DNA from: Prostheceraeus crozeri
Taxonomy: Eukaryota > Platyhelminthes > Polycladida > Euryleptidae
Length of the DNA: 64,000 nucleotides
Assembly: GCA_907163375.1 (NCBI GenBank)
Contig: CAJQUW010013672.1
Span: 186,001 to 250,000, forward strand
Reading direction: 5' to 3'
Made by a program: the position numbers and the translations under genes. Positions 17,694-27,754 of the stretch are shown piece by piece (the first letter of the stretch is position 1; each line of letters starts with the position of its first letter). The notes under the pieces were generated by a model, which worked only from the letters and a program-made list of their open reading frames with translations, was not told the DNA's origin and searched no databases.

Positions 17694-20600
17694 ATGGTAA
17701 GTTGAAAATTTCTTCACTCATCTCCGTCAAACGTGTGGTTAATAGCATCTTCCTCAATTTCAGGCATCAACTTCATCACCAACGCCCTCCCTTCTCGAGG
17801 AAAGTTTAGAGTCGTTGAGTCAAGGTAGGTTGTAACAATACACTGAGACTTGAACAGAGATGATAGAATGATTTCTCTTTCAGGTGATGTGAGTTCCAGC
17901 TCAGGGCTCTCGCGACAAGGCAACGAGTGGGAATGTGCCGACTGCGGACATATGTTTACAAGGAAGCACAGTCTCCTTCGACACATCAAACAACGTGTGT
18001 GTCAACGCAAAGCGGCGTCAATCTCCGGAGGTGAAGTTGATTCTGACGATGACATCTCCTTTCCTTGCGATTTGTGCCCTCTTTCTTTTGATAGTCACTT
18101 TCAGCGATCTTCGCACAGACTTCAACACACGCATGCAAATGATCACTACACCAACGGTACCTCTACCATCTACCTCATTAATGTTTCACATAATAATTTA
18201 GTACGCGACTACTACATGGAGTCCAATACTAAAATAGTAGATTTTCCTGAGTGGCTCCTTCAAAATTCTAACATTATCGAAGCGCTCTTCAAAAATTTAG
18301 ACAATTTTAGAATGAAGGCGCTCATCTACCTTAAACTAAAATATATTAAGATAGATTTTCAAACGGGTCAAGTGACGGAGAGAATACAGTTTCATGTTCC
18401 TTCCTCTTCCGCAACCGAAGTTGTAGACTGCGAGTCTTGGCTAAATTTTCACATTCAATGTTTAAAATCAAATGTAGATAAATTCAATCAACGCGACAGC
18501 GCTCTCATTTTTGATGGTGTGGACTCAGCCATATTCAAAATTTCACTATTAGAAAGTCATGCAGCTCGAGGTACATTTAAACTACCAAAAACGTTGTATA
18601 ATAAGAAAGCTGTCATCAATGTCGATTGTAAATCACAGTGTTTCAAATATGCAGTCCTATCCATCCTTCACTATAATGATGTCAACGCGCACCGAGATCG
18701 CACCTATAGCTATAGACAGTTGGAGGATGAACTAGACTTTGAAGGTTGTGATAGTAACAACATGAAAATCAAAGATGTAGAAACGTTCGAAAAACATAAT
18801 CAGATTAAAATTGTCGTTCACGTGTGGGAGAAGGGGTTGAAGGGTGCCCGCTATAATTCACGTTCAACTTGTTATGAACGTGTAGTCAACCTCTTATTAG
18901 TAAAACAAGATGATAGCGAGGAATGGCACTACTGTGGTATTCCCAAAATCTCTCGCTTGTACACTCACTTGGGGCACTCTAAAAGAGGTGAACATTTTGT
19001 ATGCGACCGCTGCATCCGCTCCTTTTGGAGTAAAGATAAATTTGAAACTCACTATGAATGGTGCAAGCGAGGTAAATTACAAATGGAACGCATGCCCAAA
19101 GATAAAATATTTTCACATAGGGATAATGGTGACGAATTAAGTCCCCTGCGTATCATTTACGCAGACATAGAATGCTACATTGATGATATCATCCACAAAC
19201 CAGCAGCCATATCCTGCTATGAAGTATGGCATGATCACTTTAGGAATAGACAAAACAAAATGCATACTTGGCAAGGTGAAGATTGTATTTCAAAATTTCT
19301 AGAATTTCTCGATAAAGCTGCTAAATTTCAACAATCATATGATTCACAATTGCAGCGTAAGTCACTACATATGTCAGATGAAGACAAACAAAAATTTGAA
19401 AGTTGCACATCGTGCCCTAAATGTCATAAAACTTTGATGACGATAAAATTAAGAAAGTGCGTGATCATGATCACATCACTGGTAAATTTAGAAAAGCACT
19501 CTGCTCCAAATGTAACTTCTCACTTAGGTTGAGACGTCGTGTACTACCCGTCATTTTTCATAACTTTAAGGGCTATGACAGTCATATGCTCATAAAAGGA
19601 GGGTTGAGCCAGATGAAATCGTGGCAGTTTAATGTAATAGCACAAACGAGAGAAAAATTCATGGCAATGACAGCAAAAGTACCAGTAGATAAAACTAAAG
19701 AAAATAAGACAGTCTTCTTCGAAATAAAATTTTTAGATTCATTCCAATTCATGTCAGCGTCACTAGCTTCTCTCGTTCGAAATCTCAAGTTTCTTCCCCA
19801 TAGTCAAACTTTGAAGAAACACTATCCAAACTTAACGGATGAAATAATCACTCGCAAAGGAGTCTTTCCCTATGCGTATTTTAGCTCAATGTCTAAACTA
19901 AATGAAACAACCCTTCCTTCCATTGACAAATTCCAAAACGATTTGACGGGTGAAGATTGTCCAGTAGAGGACTATGAACATGCTCAAGAGGCATGGTTAA
20001 AATTTGATTGTAAAACGTTTGGCGATTATATGATCGCTTACTTAGAATTAGATGTCATTTTGCTGGCTGATGTCTTTCAGGAATTTCGGCGAGTGGCATT
20101 AGAAGAAGACAAATTAGATCCTGTCCACTTTGTCAGTCTACCAGCCATGTCCTTTAAATCAGCCTTTAAAATGACTGGTGAGACCATTCATCTCTTACAA
20201 GACCCGGAGATGTATAATATATTTGAGCGCGGAATACGCGGTGGTCTCACATTTGTAAATAAACATCATATAAAATCTGAAACAGTAGGTGATGATCATA
20301 TCCACCTAAAGTACTATGACCAAAATAATTTATATGGCAGTTCACTGTCTAAACCACTACCTCATTCCGAGTTTAGTTGGTTAAATCAAGATGAGCTTGA
20401 GTATTACTCCAACCCTTCAAACATACTGAAGATTCCAGATGAAGGTGATTGGGGATATTATTTTGAAGTGGATTTGATTTATCCAAATAGCATTAAAAAT
20501 AAAACTGCTGATTTCCCACTCGCACCTGAATCTGGTGAAGTGACTGAAGATATGTTTTCACCATTCATGTCACAATTTCATAATAACTTAATAGAGTGTG

Positions 20601-21667
20601 GACAGCCAAGGTACAAACCATGCCGCAAACTTTTACTCACCCAATATGATAAGAAAAATTATCTCGTACACTTCTGCATATTAAAATTCTATTTAGAAAT
20701 GGGCATGCTTCTAAAGTCAGTTCACCGCATTATTAAATTTAGACAGAAAGCCTTCCTGAAACCCTACATAGATAGTAACAGTCAAAAACGTGCACTCGCC
20801 CAAAATAATTTTGAAAAGGATTTTTATAAATATAAGAATAACAGTCTATTCGGAAAGACCATGGAGGATGTTAGAAAACGTATGAATTACAAACTAGTCG
20901 TTGATGAACAAAAATATCACAAATTGACCTCATCACCTCTTTTCACTGATAGAGACATCATCGATGAGGATCTTGTAGGTGTTAAAATGATTAAATCAGA
21001 AGTTGAGTTGTGCAAACCCATCTATATTGGGCAAGCCGTTTTAGATTATTCCAAGCTTGAAAAGTATCAACTCTTCTGCAAAATATTAAAACCATGCCCT
21101 CTCGTAAAAGAGGTTCGCTTGCTGGGGGGTGATACAGATAGTTTCTTTTTAGGAATTACCACTCAAAAAGATTTAAATTTTAATGAAGTAGGCAAGTCAT
21201 TAGAAAAATATTTCGACACATCTAACTACAATCCCACTCATCCACTCTATTCCATACAGAATAAAGCCAAACTTGGTTGTTTTAAGGATGAAACAGCAGG
21301 AAAGGAAATAGATGAAATGATTCTCCTCCGTCCTAAAATGTATTCCATGAAATTAAAAGAATGTGCAGATAGTATTAAGCGTGTTAAAGGTATATCAAAA
21401 TCCATTGTTCATAAAATGAAACATCGGTCCTATAAGAAGGCCTATAAAAATAAAACTATAACGTTTGTCAATATGACAATCTTAAAATCTCAAGTTCATA
21501 CTGTGAAAACGCACACGTTCAAGAAACGAGCGCTTTCAGCATGGGAGAATAAGAGGTGTTGGATAGGACATAACACATCTCTTCCACATGGACATCCTGA
21601 CACAAACATACCTCCACCCAAAAGAATAAAACTCACGCTACCACATTCAGGAGATGTATTGACATAA
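17694..21667 (+). pseudogene. Polinton protein-primed DNA polymerase B
   Basis: This is the replicative polymerase of the element. The 5' end shows a start codon at 17694-17696 directly followed by a GTAAG donor, with introns at 17697-17763 and 17825-17883 bounded by GT-AG. The N-terminal part holds C2H2-type fingers (CADCGHMF; CDLCPLSF) and the domain ending KKAVINVDCKSQCFKYAVLSI that is common in Polinton PolBs. The exonuclease part has YADIECYID, DHDHITGK with its Cys pair, HNFKGYDSHM and YLELDVILLADVF. The polymerase part has YDQNNLYGSS (motif A), KNNSLFGKTMED (motif B) and GGDTDSFFLGI (motif C). It is broken, about one break. Copies B and C carry the same gene. Confidence 0.9.
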
Positions 21668-21809
21668 TCAACTTTAACTCAGTATTTTGATGTCGCTTTT
21701 TGTAGATATACATGGCTGTTTTATGTATCGCATGAGATCGTTTCTTCCTTGTGAATATATGCCTACAGTCAGCCCATTCCCCCTATATCTGTGAAAAGAC
21801 TTTTCGTAT

Positions 21810-21845
21810 ACATATTTTTATTTCAATAAACATATCACAATGACT
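21810..21845. terminator. Bidirectional poly(A) region between PolB and the WEVG gene
   Basis: TTTTTATTTCAATAAACATA gives AATAAA on the + strand for PolB and GAAATAAAAA on the - strand for the convergent gene ending at 21846. Transcripts from both sides would end here. Confidence 0.5.
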
Positions 21846-23396
21846 TCACTTTGTTTTCCGAAACACTAAAGTTACGAGGGATTTAGTATCTTTCATATGG
21901 ATGCACTCTTGTAAACCATTGGTAATTTTGATAGTAATAGAGGGTATAGTTTGTTTGACGACGGGATGATAGAAAATAGATTCAAACATCTTCTCGACTA
22001 TTCCATATGAAGCGTCTTTATCATGAATGAAATCACGTAAAATGTATTCTTTTTTCTCACCAACAGAAATAGGTAAAATCAAATCACTTTGAATGTAAAG
22101 GTGCTGTTCATGTTTATCAAGTGTCATTGGTGTTTCTATACCAATCGTATGCGCAGCAGCAAACACAGTTTGTAGCATTGAAAAACCAAAGAGTTTTTTC
22201 AAATTTTTACTCAATTGACTTTGAATGTCATCGCCCAGTTTCAGAACAACGCGTTGATTTTCAATTGAAAACGAAATGTGGTGTGTCTTTACATCATATT
22301 TACTTTTCATCACATGCTTCAACTTCTGTTGTATATAAGGGTTTACTACATGAATGAAACTTTCAACTGTATGATATAGACGCGGCATTATATTGATAGC
22401 AACTTTAGATTCTTCATAAGACTGGTAAATTTTCTTGATGCGATCACCATAGATGTCCACCCACCATTCATCATTAACTGAATCAGCTTTAGTGTGATAT
22501 TCATGAGAAGCATACACCACACCGCTTCCAATAATAGGTGTATAATGTCTTATAAAATGACGCAAGGTTGGAGAGAAATAAACTGTAAGTTTGTCATTAT
22601 ATTTCCGAATAACCAACTTATTTTTGTCCGCCATAATTTTCTCTCCATACTTCTTACCCACAGTCTCATTCCATCGTTTTACTAACTCAATAAGTGATAA
22701 AGGTTGAACACCACGCTTTTTCAAAATGATGCGTTCTTCGCATTCTACAACATCTTCATCAAATATTTTAAATCTATAATGAAATTTGTTGATTCGATTT
22801 GAATAAACTTTTTTAACATTTGCAGTAGCAATTGACGTTAGATGTAGTCCATGACCAAAACCAAGATGTGGATAGAATTCATTATCCAACCTCAGCGTAA
22901 GACCTTTAGTAAAAGAATGAAAGCGGAGGAACTGTCTCCCACTCCAATGATAGATAGTAAACTCATAAGCTTTCTGATTTTTATTCTTCATGATGGAAGT
23001 ATTACCACTGTTGAATGCCTTAATAATTTTCTCATTCCCAAATGGTTCATAAGAATCTGATTTTATCTGAATCCATTCATAGTTCCACTTTCCATCTGAT
23101 GTTAAATTGTATGGTAACTGAAATGCATCATTCATCGTTATTCCATCATGGGTGCGAGGAGTCAATATCATTTCTTCCAAATCATTCACATTCTGAATAT
23201 TGCTATCATAGCAAATACTAGAAACGCCAACCTCCCATTCACCTTCTAAATGCAGTGGACGATTTAATTCTACTCGATAGTCTGATGGTTTATTTTTGGG
23301 AAATTTATTCATAGAAGCATTACTGGGTAAGTAGATTAGAAACGAGTCCTTATTTTCACTTTCCATATTATTCAAATTGGAAAAATATATTAGCAT
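21846..23396 (-). CDS. LPSN/WEVG-type Polinton structural protein, long form
   Basis: This 516-residue frame carries the N-terminal signature shared by many invertebrate Polinton proteins: FLIYLPSNASMNKFPKNKPS, a hydrophobic strand, then LHLEGEWEVGVSSICYD. The rest is beta-rich with YRFKIFDED and YVKS-type strands. I recognise the family from memory as a Polinton-encoded structural (minor capsid, penton or spike-like) protein; the exact role is not established to me. The more likely start is the second Met (MESENKDS, at 23366). The frame is open throughout. It is the first of three leftward genes of related type and ends at a shared poly(A) region with PolB. Confidence 0.65.
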   Translation of the reverse strand: MLIYFSNLNNMESENKDSFLIYLPSNASMNKFPKNKPSDYRVELNRPLHLEGEWEVGVSSICYDSNIQNVNDLEEMILTPRTHDGITMNDAFQLPYNLTSDGKWNYEWIQIKSDSYEPFGNEKIIKAFNSGNTSIMKNKNQKAYEFTIYHWSGRQFLRFHSFTKGLTLRLDNEFYPHLGFGHGLHLTSIATANVKKVYSNRINKFHYRFKIFDEDVVECEERIILKKRGVQPLSLIELVKRWNETVGKKYGEKIMADKNKLVIRKYNDKLTVYFSPTLRHFIRHYTPIIGSGVVYASHEYHTKADSVNDEWWVDIYGDRIKKIYQSYEESKVAINIMPRLYHTVESFIHVVNPYIQQKLKHVMKSKYDVKTHHISFSIENQRVVLKLGDDIQSQLSKNLKKLFGFSMLQTVFAAAHTIGIETPMTLDKHEQHLYIQSDLILPISVGEKKEYILRDFIHDKDASYGIVEKMFESIFYHPVVKQTIPSITIKITNGLQECIHMKDTKSLVTLVFRKTK

Positions 23397-23405
23397 ACTT
23401 TTGCA

Positions 23406-24161
23406 TTAACTCTTCATTCGGAAATGGAGTGTGATACTTGTCACAGCATCTTTATGAAAAGGAATCAACGCACCAGCATCGTCATAAATGGCAATATCAA
23501 TTTGTGGGATGTAGTTTGATTTCAGCTTTGTATAATGCACTTTCTTGAAAGTATGCTCAGATAAAATACTGCAGCTTTTTGGCTGGTATGGTATCATTGC
23601 TAGCAATGGAGCTTCAACATCTCCCACACGTACATCTTCACCAATATTGGAATATATCTGAAAATAGTTAATACGACGCGATAGCGACATGTCTGCGCTA
23701 GCTTTGGTTACAGTACCACTTTTAAAGATATTTTGATCAAAACCCAAAATGTCCATTAGAGTTTTATCCATAATTAGTTCAATACCTTTTCCACTTATAG
23801 TGAGAGACAAAGTACCTTCTTTTTCAGAAAATGAAATATGTTGCTCATTAATCACTTCATTTAAATAATCTACAACCAATTTAACCGAAGTAATAATGCG
23901 AGGCATCAACACTCTTGTTTCATGTAAGATACCACCTAAAGGCTCTACACACTTTCTGTATAAAGATACGGTCCATTCTGTATCAAATTGATTTGACCTT
24001 TCACATGGTAAATGTTGCATATCAGATTTTCCATGAACAGCTGCAGAACGATGTCGTAAGAACTGATGAAAATCTTTTGAACAAACTAATACTAGATCAT
24101 CATCATTTAATTTGCTTATTGCAATATGATTAGATGATTTAATATAAGTCAATGTTGCCAC
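23406..24161 (-). CDS. WEVG-family related protein, C-terminal type
   Basis: The 251-residue product resembles the C-terminal half of LPSN/WEVG-family proteins: INYFQIYSNIGEDVRVGDVE, APLLAMIPYQ, then FKKVHYTKL and DIAIYDDAGALIPFH ending in ITLHFRM. That YxxIxxxDxxIxxxDxxGxxIPF...LHFR end is typical of the family. It lies between the long form and an N-terminal-type ORF on the same strand, with 9- and 15-bp gaps. Whether the adjacent N-terminal-type ORF works with it is not decided here. Confidence 0.55.
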   Translation of the reverse strand: MATLTYIKSSNHIAISKLNDDDLVLVCSKDFHQFLRHRSAAVHGKSDMQHLPCERSNQFDTEWTVSLYRKCVEPLGGILHETRVLMPRIITSVKLVVDYLNEVINEQHISFSEKEGTLSLTISGKGIELIMDKTLMDILGFDQNIFKSGTVTKASADMSLSRRINYFQIYSNIGEDVRVGDVEAPLLAMIPYQPKSCSILSEHTFKKVHYTKLKSNYIPQIDIAIYDDAGALIPFHKDAVTSITLHFRMKS

Positions 24162-24176
24162 TTGTTTACCATCAAC

Positions 24177-24803
24177 TCAAAGGAGATAATTAAATTTCTT
24201 CAATAATGTTTCAGGAGTCATGTTTGTCTTTCTTGGCTTAATCACAATCTTCTTCACCAACGTCTTCTCATTTCTTGGAATAAGATCTACATAATAAGCT
24301 TCCTCTCGATATAATAACTGTTTATGACCACTTATGTGGTAATTAACGTTAAAATTATCATAGCTTGTTAAGGCGCTAGCGAGGTAACCTAAATCATTTC
24401 TTAAACTTGGACTTAAACCAACAATCCAATCTTTCTCAACTACATGATGTACATAATTATAATCATCATTGTGCGGAGTAAATTGGACAATATGTTTACT
24501 CGCTTTATTCAAGAAATCATATATAAACTTTTTACATAATAAGAGATCTTTCTTTGGCCACTGTGGAATGTATACTCGGCACCCCTTTTCACATTGATAA
24601 GCAGCTGTACGTCTCATATTAATAGTCATCACCTCATGATCAAAAGTATAGACACAGTTGCTATAAACAAGTTGAGTGACACCCACTTCCCAATTTCCAT
24701 TTAGCTGTTGTGCATGATCAATGGGAGTAGAAAAGAGTGCGGCTCGATTACTAGCAAATCTCTTTGTAGCCGCATTGCTAAGAAAAATATGATAAAACGA
24801 CAT
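24177..24803 (-). CDS. WEVG-family related protein, N-terminal type
   Basis: The 208-residue product starts MSFYHIFLSNAATKRFASNR and has LNGNWEVGVTQLVYS, matching the N-terminal signature of LPSN/WEVG-family structural proteins (shorter LSNAA form). The middle has WIVGLSPSLRNDLGYL and ends in a Lys-rich stretch. Its start codon is only about 36 bp from the divergent PC4-like gene, so the two must share a very compact promoter (TTTTTATATTGCTGATC). Confidence 0.55.
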   Translation of the reverse strand: MSFYHIFLSNAATKRFASNRAALFSTPIDHAQQLNGNWEVGVTQLVYSNCVYTFDHEVMTINMRRTAAYQCEKGCRVYIPQWPKKDLLLCKKFIYDFLNKASKHIVQFTPHNDDYNYVHHVVEKDWIVGLSPSLRNDLGYLASALTSYDNFNVNYHISGHKQLLYREEAYYVDLIPRNEKTLVKKIVIKPRKTNMTPETLLKKFNYLL

Positions 24804-24838
24804 TTTTATATTGCTGATCTGCGGCTTTGCATAACATC

Positions 24839-25195
24839 ATGAAGACTTGGATTTTGGACTCTCTACAATATATCAGAGTTGATCGTGATGGAAACGTACA
24901 TTTCAAAAATTCTCATGGTCATACATCAAGAGGTATTACATTAACATGGCGACAATTTGTCAACCTCAATGATATCATGAGGGATTTGGAATATTTTGAA
25001 ACATTAAGATTCATCTCCTTGGGTGATCAAGTTTGGCTTCAACATTACAGAAATGAAATTCAAATCTGCCATTCTCATTCCGCAAACTGTTTCTCATTTC
25101 GCAAATACAATTGGGAGAAGTATAGAAGATACATACATCGTTCCATCATGACATTTATTCGTCGTGAGTTCATCGCCCTACTATGCAAATCTTAA
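24839..25195 (+). CDS. PC4-like single-stranded-DNA-binding/coactivator protein 1
   Basis: From the ATG at 24839 (MKTWILDSLQYIRVD) the first 60 residues follow the PC4 (SUB1) pattern: a beta strand, a loop with DGNVHFKNSHGHTSRG, then the signature GITLTWRQFVNLNDIM, comparable with G-I-S-L-x-x-x-Q-W-x-x-L in PC4. PC4 proteins bind single-stranded DNA and assist RNA polymerase II start. The second half (EIQICHS, YNWEKYRRYIHRSI) is shared with the next ORF but not with PC4 as I know it. A paralogue follows 22 bp downstream on the same strand. The assignment is from motif likeness only. Confidence 0.5.
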   Translation: MKTWILDSLQYIRVDRDGNVHFKNSHGHTSRGITLTWRQFVNLNDIMRDLEYFETLRFISLGDQVWLQHYRNEIQICHSHSANCFSFRKYNWEKYRRYIHRSIMTFIRREFIALLCKS

Positions 25196-25217
25196 TCAGA
25201 CATGACTACCACGCATC

Positions 25218-25868
25218 ATGAGTTGGAAATTAGATTCCCTACAACATATTGAAACGGATCATGATCGAAACGTCTATTTCAAAGATTCAACTGGAAATGT
25301 GAGAAGAGAGTTTGCTTTATCTTATCGTCATTTTCAATCTCTACATCATATCATGAAGGACTTGAAATACTTCTATATGAAAAGACATTCACGTATTGGA
25401 AATCGCATCTGGTTGCGCGTCAACAATCGGCGAATTCAACTCTATCATTCCCAACTTCATACTAACTTCAAATTTCATCAAGGTAGTTGGGAAAAGTATA
25501 AAAGGAAGGTGCATCGCTCAATTTACTCATTCTTTCATCATGAAGCGCCATCGCTACACCATCGTCAACATTCTCCGTCGCTTCAGACTCTACACCAAAA
25601 TCGATCTCACAACATTACACCAACACCTTCTAAACAGCAAGTATTACCCGGGCCGTCCTCAAATGTTAGTGGTGAAGATGAACAATTCACGGAATCTTCA
25701 ACTCTTCCCAAATGGGACTGTATAGATTCTCGGCGCCCTTTCTCATTCATCGGCGCAGTCAATGCGCTTAGAGCTACAAAGACTACTACGTCGGATATGG
25801 AAGAGGGAGAGGTGTGTGATGTCGAATCTGACTGTGGACAATATGGTGATCTCTACTCAATTGAGTGA
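25218..25868 (+). CDS. PC4-like protein 2, with long disordered tail overlapping the TBP-like region
   Basis: Residues 1-105 are paralogous to the preceding ORF: KLDSLQHIETDHDRNVYFKD, then EFALSYRHFQSLHHIMKDL, WLRVNNRRIQLYHS and SWEKYKRKVHRSI. The rest is His/Ser/Pro-rich and ends in an acidic stretch (DMEEGEVCDVESD). From 25540 on, the DNA also encodes, in another frame, the TBP-like protein. The tail's poor complexity suggests it is the overprinted or non-functional partner. Same strand and close spacing suggest a shared transcript with PC4-like 1. Confidence 0.5.
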   Translation: MSWKLDSLQHIETDHDRNVYFKDSTGNVRREFALSYRHFQSLHHIMKDLKYFYMKRHSRIGNRIWLRVNNRRIQLYHSQLHTNFKFHQGSWEKYKRKVHRSIYSFFHHEAPSLHHRQHSPSLQTLHQNRSHNITPTPSKQQVLPGPSSNVSGEDEQFTESSTLPKWDCIDSRRPFSFIGAVNALRATKTTTSDMEEGEVCDVESDCGQYGDLYSIE

Positions 25869-26085
25869 AAGTGTATCATTTTTGAAGATTCGTACCAGCA
25901 GTTACAATTTGTGTTATGAACCCGAACTTTTTCCCGCAGCTCTCATTAGTTGTTGGTTACCTGTGCATGTGGCAATCTTTCATAATAGTAAAGTGATCAT
26001 TACTGGACTAAAATCTCATGTACAAGCAAATGTGATCCTAGACTATCTCATTGAGTATGTACGTACCCAGCGGATTGTAAAATAA
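25540..26085 (+). pseudogene. TATA-binding-protein-like (TBP core) protein of Polinton A
   Basis: The region has the size of a TBP core (about 180 codons) and shows both direct repeats of the saddle. Repeat 1: IVNILRRFRLYTKIDLTTL (TBP: N-I-V-S-T-V-N-L...L-D-L-K-T-I), then SKYYPGR and LQLFPNG. Repeat 2: VDNMVISTQL, the almost exact YEPELFPAALI (TBP YEPELFPGLIY), then VAIFHNSKVIITGLKS (TBP LLIFVSGKVVLTGAKV). Phenylalanines that TBP uses to kink DNA are present in repeat 2 (ELF and AIF). TBP starts transcription at TATA boxes; a viral version could direct the element's own TATA promoters. It is broken, about one break. AATAAA overlaps the stop. Confidence 0.75.
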
Positions 26086-26116
26086 AAAACAATTTTTCCA
26101 ACATGATGTTTTTATT
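26078..26116. terminator. Poly(A) signals between TBP-like and protease genes
   Basis: AATAAA overlaps the + strand stop near 26081, and TTTTTATTTC near 26110 gives GAAATAAAAA on the - strand for the convergent protease gene. Confidence 0.45.
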
Positions 26117-26573
26117 TCAAATCATGATAGAACTTACAAATCATTTTTTCATTTGAGGATGGATTACATGAAAAGTTTTGAATAATAGATACAAATCGAG
26201 ATACATGTAAACGTTTTAAGCTGAAGTACAGTACAAAAGCACCACACGTTGATGAAAGTGGATGTTGTAGTATGCGTTCATTTCGCTGATATTGACGCGT
26301 ATGTTTTCTCAACCACTGCTGTGTTGGTATATTTGGAGGTTGAGCAAGAGAGTCAAATAGTTCACCACGTCGGTCTTCTCCAATAAAGATCGCTTTCCAA
26401 TGCTCACCGCCTAAATTCTGCGAATGAGTGTTTAGCACAATAAAGATGGGATAGTGATTTACTGCAGGTGGTAAGGTATCGAGTGAATAGACATTATCGA
26501 AAGCTTTCAACGTCGCTTCGTCTGCATTATGCTGCACTTTAGTCTTAATATCGTCAGCAGTCAACCAACTCAT
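26112..26573 (-). CDS. Polinton adenain-type protease (PRO)
   Basis: This 153-residue frame contains the catalytic order of adenovirus-type cysteine proteases: LGGEHWKAIFI (His), GELFDSLAQPP (Asp), the upstream Gln region ILQHPLSSTCGAF with the nucleophile Cys. Such enzymes mature capsid proteins. Length is typical for Polinton PRO. The frame is open. It is the last gene of the leftward morphogenesis block and is convergent with the TBP-like gene. Confidence 0.8.
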   Translation of the reverse strand: MSWLTADDIKTKVQHNADEATLKAFDNVYSLDTLPPAVNHYPIFIVLNTHSQNLGGEHWKAIFIGEDRRGELFDSLAQPPNIPTQQWLRKHTRQYQRNERILQHPLSSTCGAFVLYFSLKRLHVSRFVSIIQNFSCNPSSNEKMICKFYHDLK

Positions 26574-26689
26574 TAACGATTATACTGAAGAATCACGTCA
26601 CGATACTTTGTAATTTCAATATTTGAATCGAAGACTGCATAAATTAATACATTGATCGTCTCAGGTAGTGTTCTTTTGAACGTCAAATC

Positions 26690-27754
26690 CTAACGAATAT
26701 TATGAGGCACGTTTGCTTGACGATAGGGGGCACTAATATCGCTGTCAGCAGTCAAATCAAATGCATAAATAGTATATCCACTCTTAAACTCTTTCATAGT
26801 CAGTCCGTTGGTGTCATCCGCATTGTAAAAGGCAAAAACATCCATAAAATCAACATAACTGCGCATAAATTGATCCGCAGCAAAATCTGGTTTGTAGGGT
26901 GGACCAGGATGACTCACACCATTTACACCATAAAGTAAAGCAATTTCACTTAACTGATTGTGTTTAAAAGGATTCTTCTTTATATTACAATTAAATGCAT
27001 CATTTTCAACCATTGCCACCATGAGGAGCTTCGGTGCTTCCGATGGAAAGAGGCCATCTTTCATGAAACTCTTTTGATCTTTCGGAATTGTAAAGGTGAG
27101 AAGCTTTGTATGCTGAATGGGGTAAATGGCATTTTGGCGGTTAAGACCTTCAGCATGTCCTCTAATGACACTTGGATTCGGTACTACTCGACGAATGTAA
27201 AGTGCAATATCTTCCACATGAATTCTAAAATTGTCAACTTTAGCAAATGCATTCAGCGCAAATTCAGGCTTATTCAATGTCAGCTTGAGTCGCATGCTGG
27301 TATTACAGAGTAAAAATTTTGACTGTCTAAAGAAGTCTAAATTCAGCGGACCTTATAGCTGACATACTTTACTATCTTTAATCATAGCAGATCGCTTTAC
27401 AAAGCCACTGTTTGTTTCAACATCAAATTTTCCTGCTTCATCTCTGTACCATCCCATGGCTTCCATATGACTTTTTTGTGCTGCTGGATGAAACTGTGAT
27501 ACATGATTGAAATATGATTTATAGGGATAATCGCTTTGACCACCTTCCACCTGCTGCTCTCCAATCGTTAGAGAAACATCGCGAAGTAATGTAGTCAATG
27601 GTAAATTGTTCAGTCCAACTTTATGTGTATCGTCAATAGCAGTTCCATCTGCTTGCTGAATTCTAAACCTCAAATCAACCATCGCATAACTCAAATCTAT
27701 GTAGTCATCACTACCACCAGGAATAACAAATTCAATGGGGCCAGCATTCCCCAT
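26690..27754 (-). pseudogene. Polinton major capsid protein
   Basis: The region resembles Polinton double-jelly-roll capsid proteins of the F54H12.2-like type. It has NAGPIEFVIPGGSDDYIDLS, VGLNNLPLTTLLRDVSLTIG, YPYKSYF and EAGKFDV on the N-terminal side, and YIRRVVPNPSVIRGHAEGLN, AIYPIQHTK, FTIPKDQKSF, SEIALLYGVNGV and GYTIYAFDLTAD toward the C-terminus. These make the capsomer of the presumed virion. The region is broken, about one to two breaks. It sits between integrase and protease sequence on the same strand. Confidence 0.8.
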
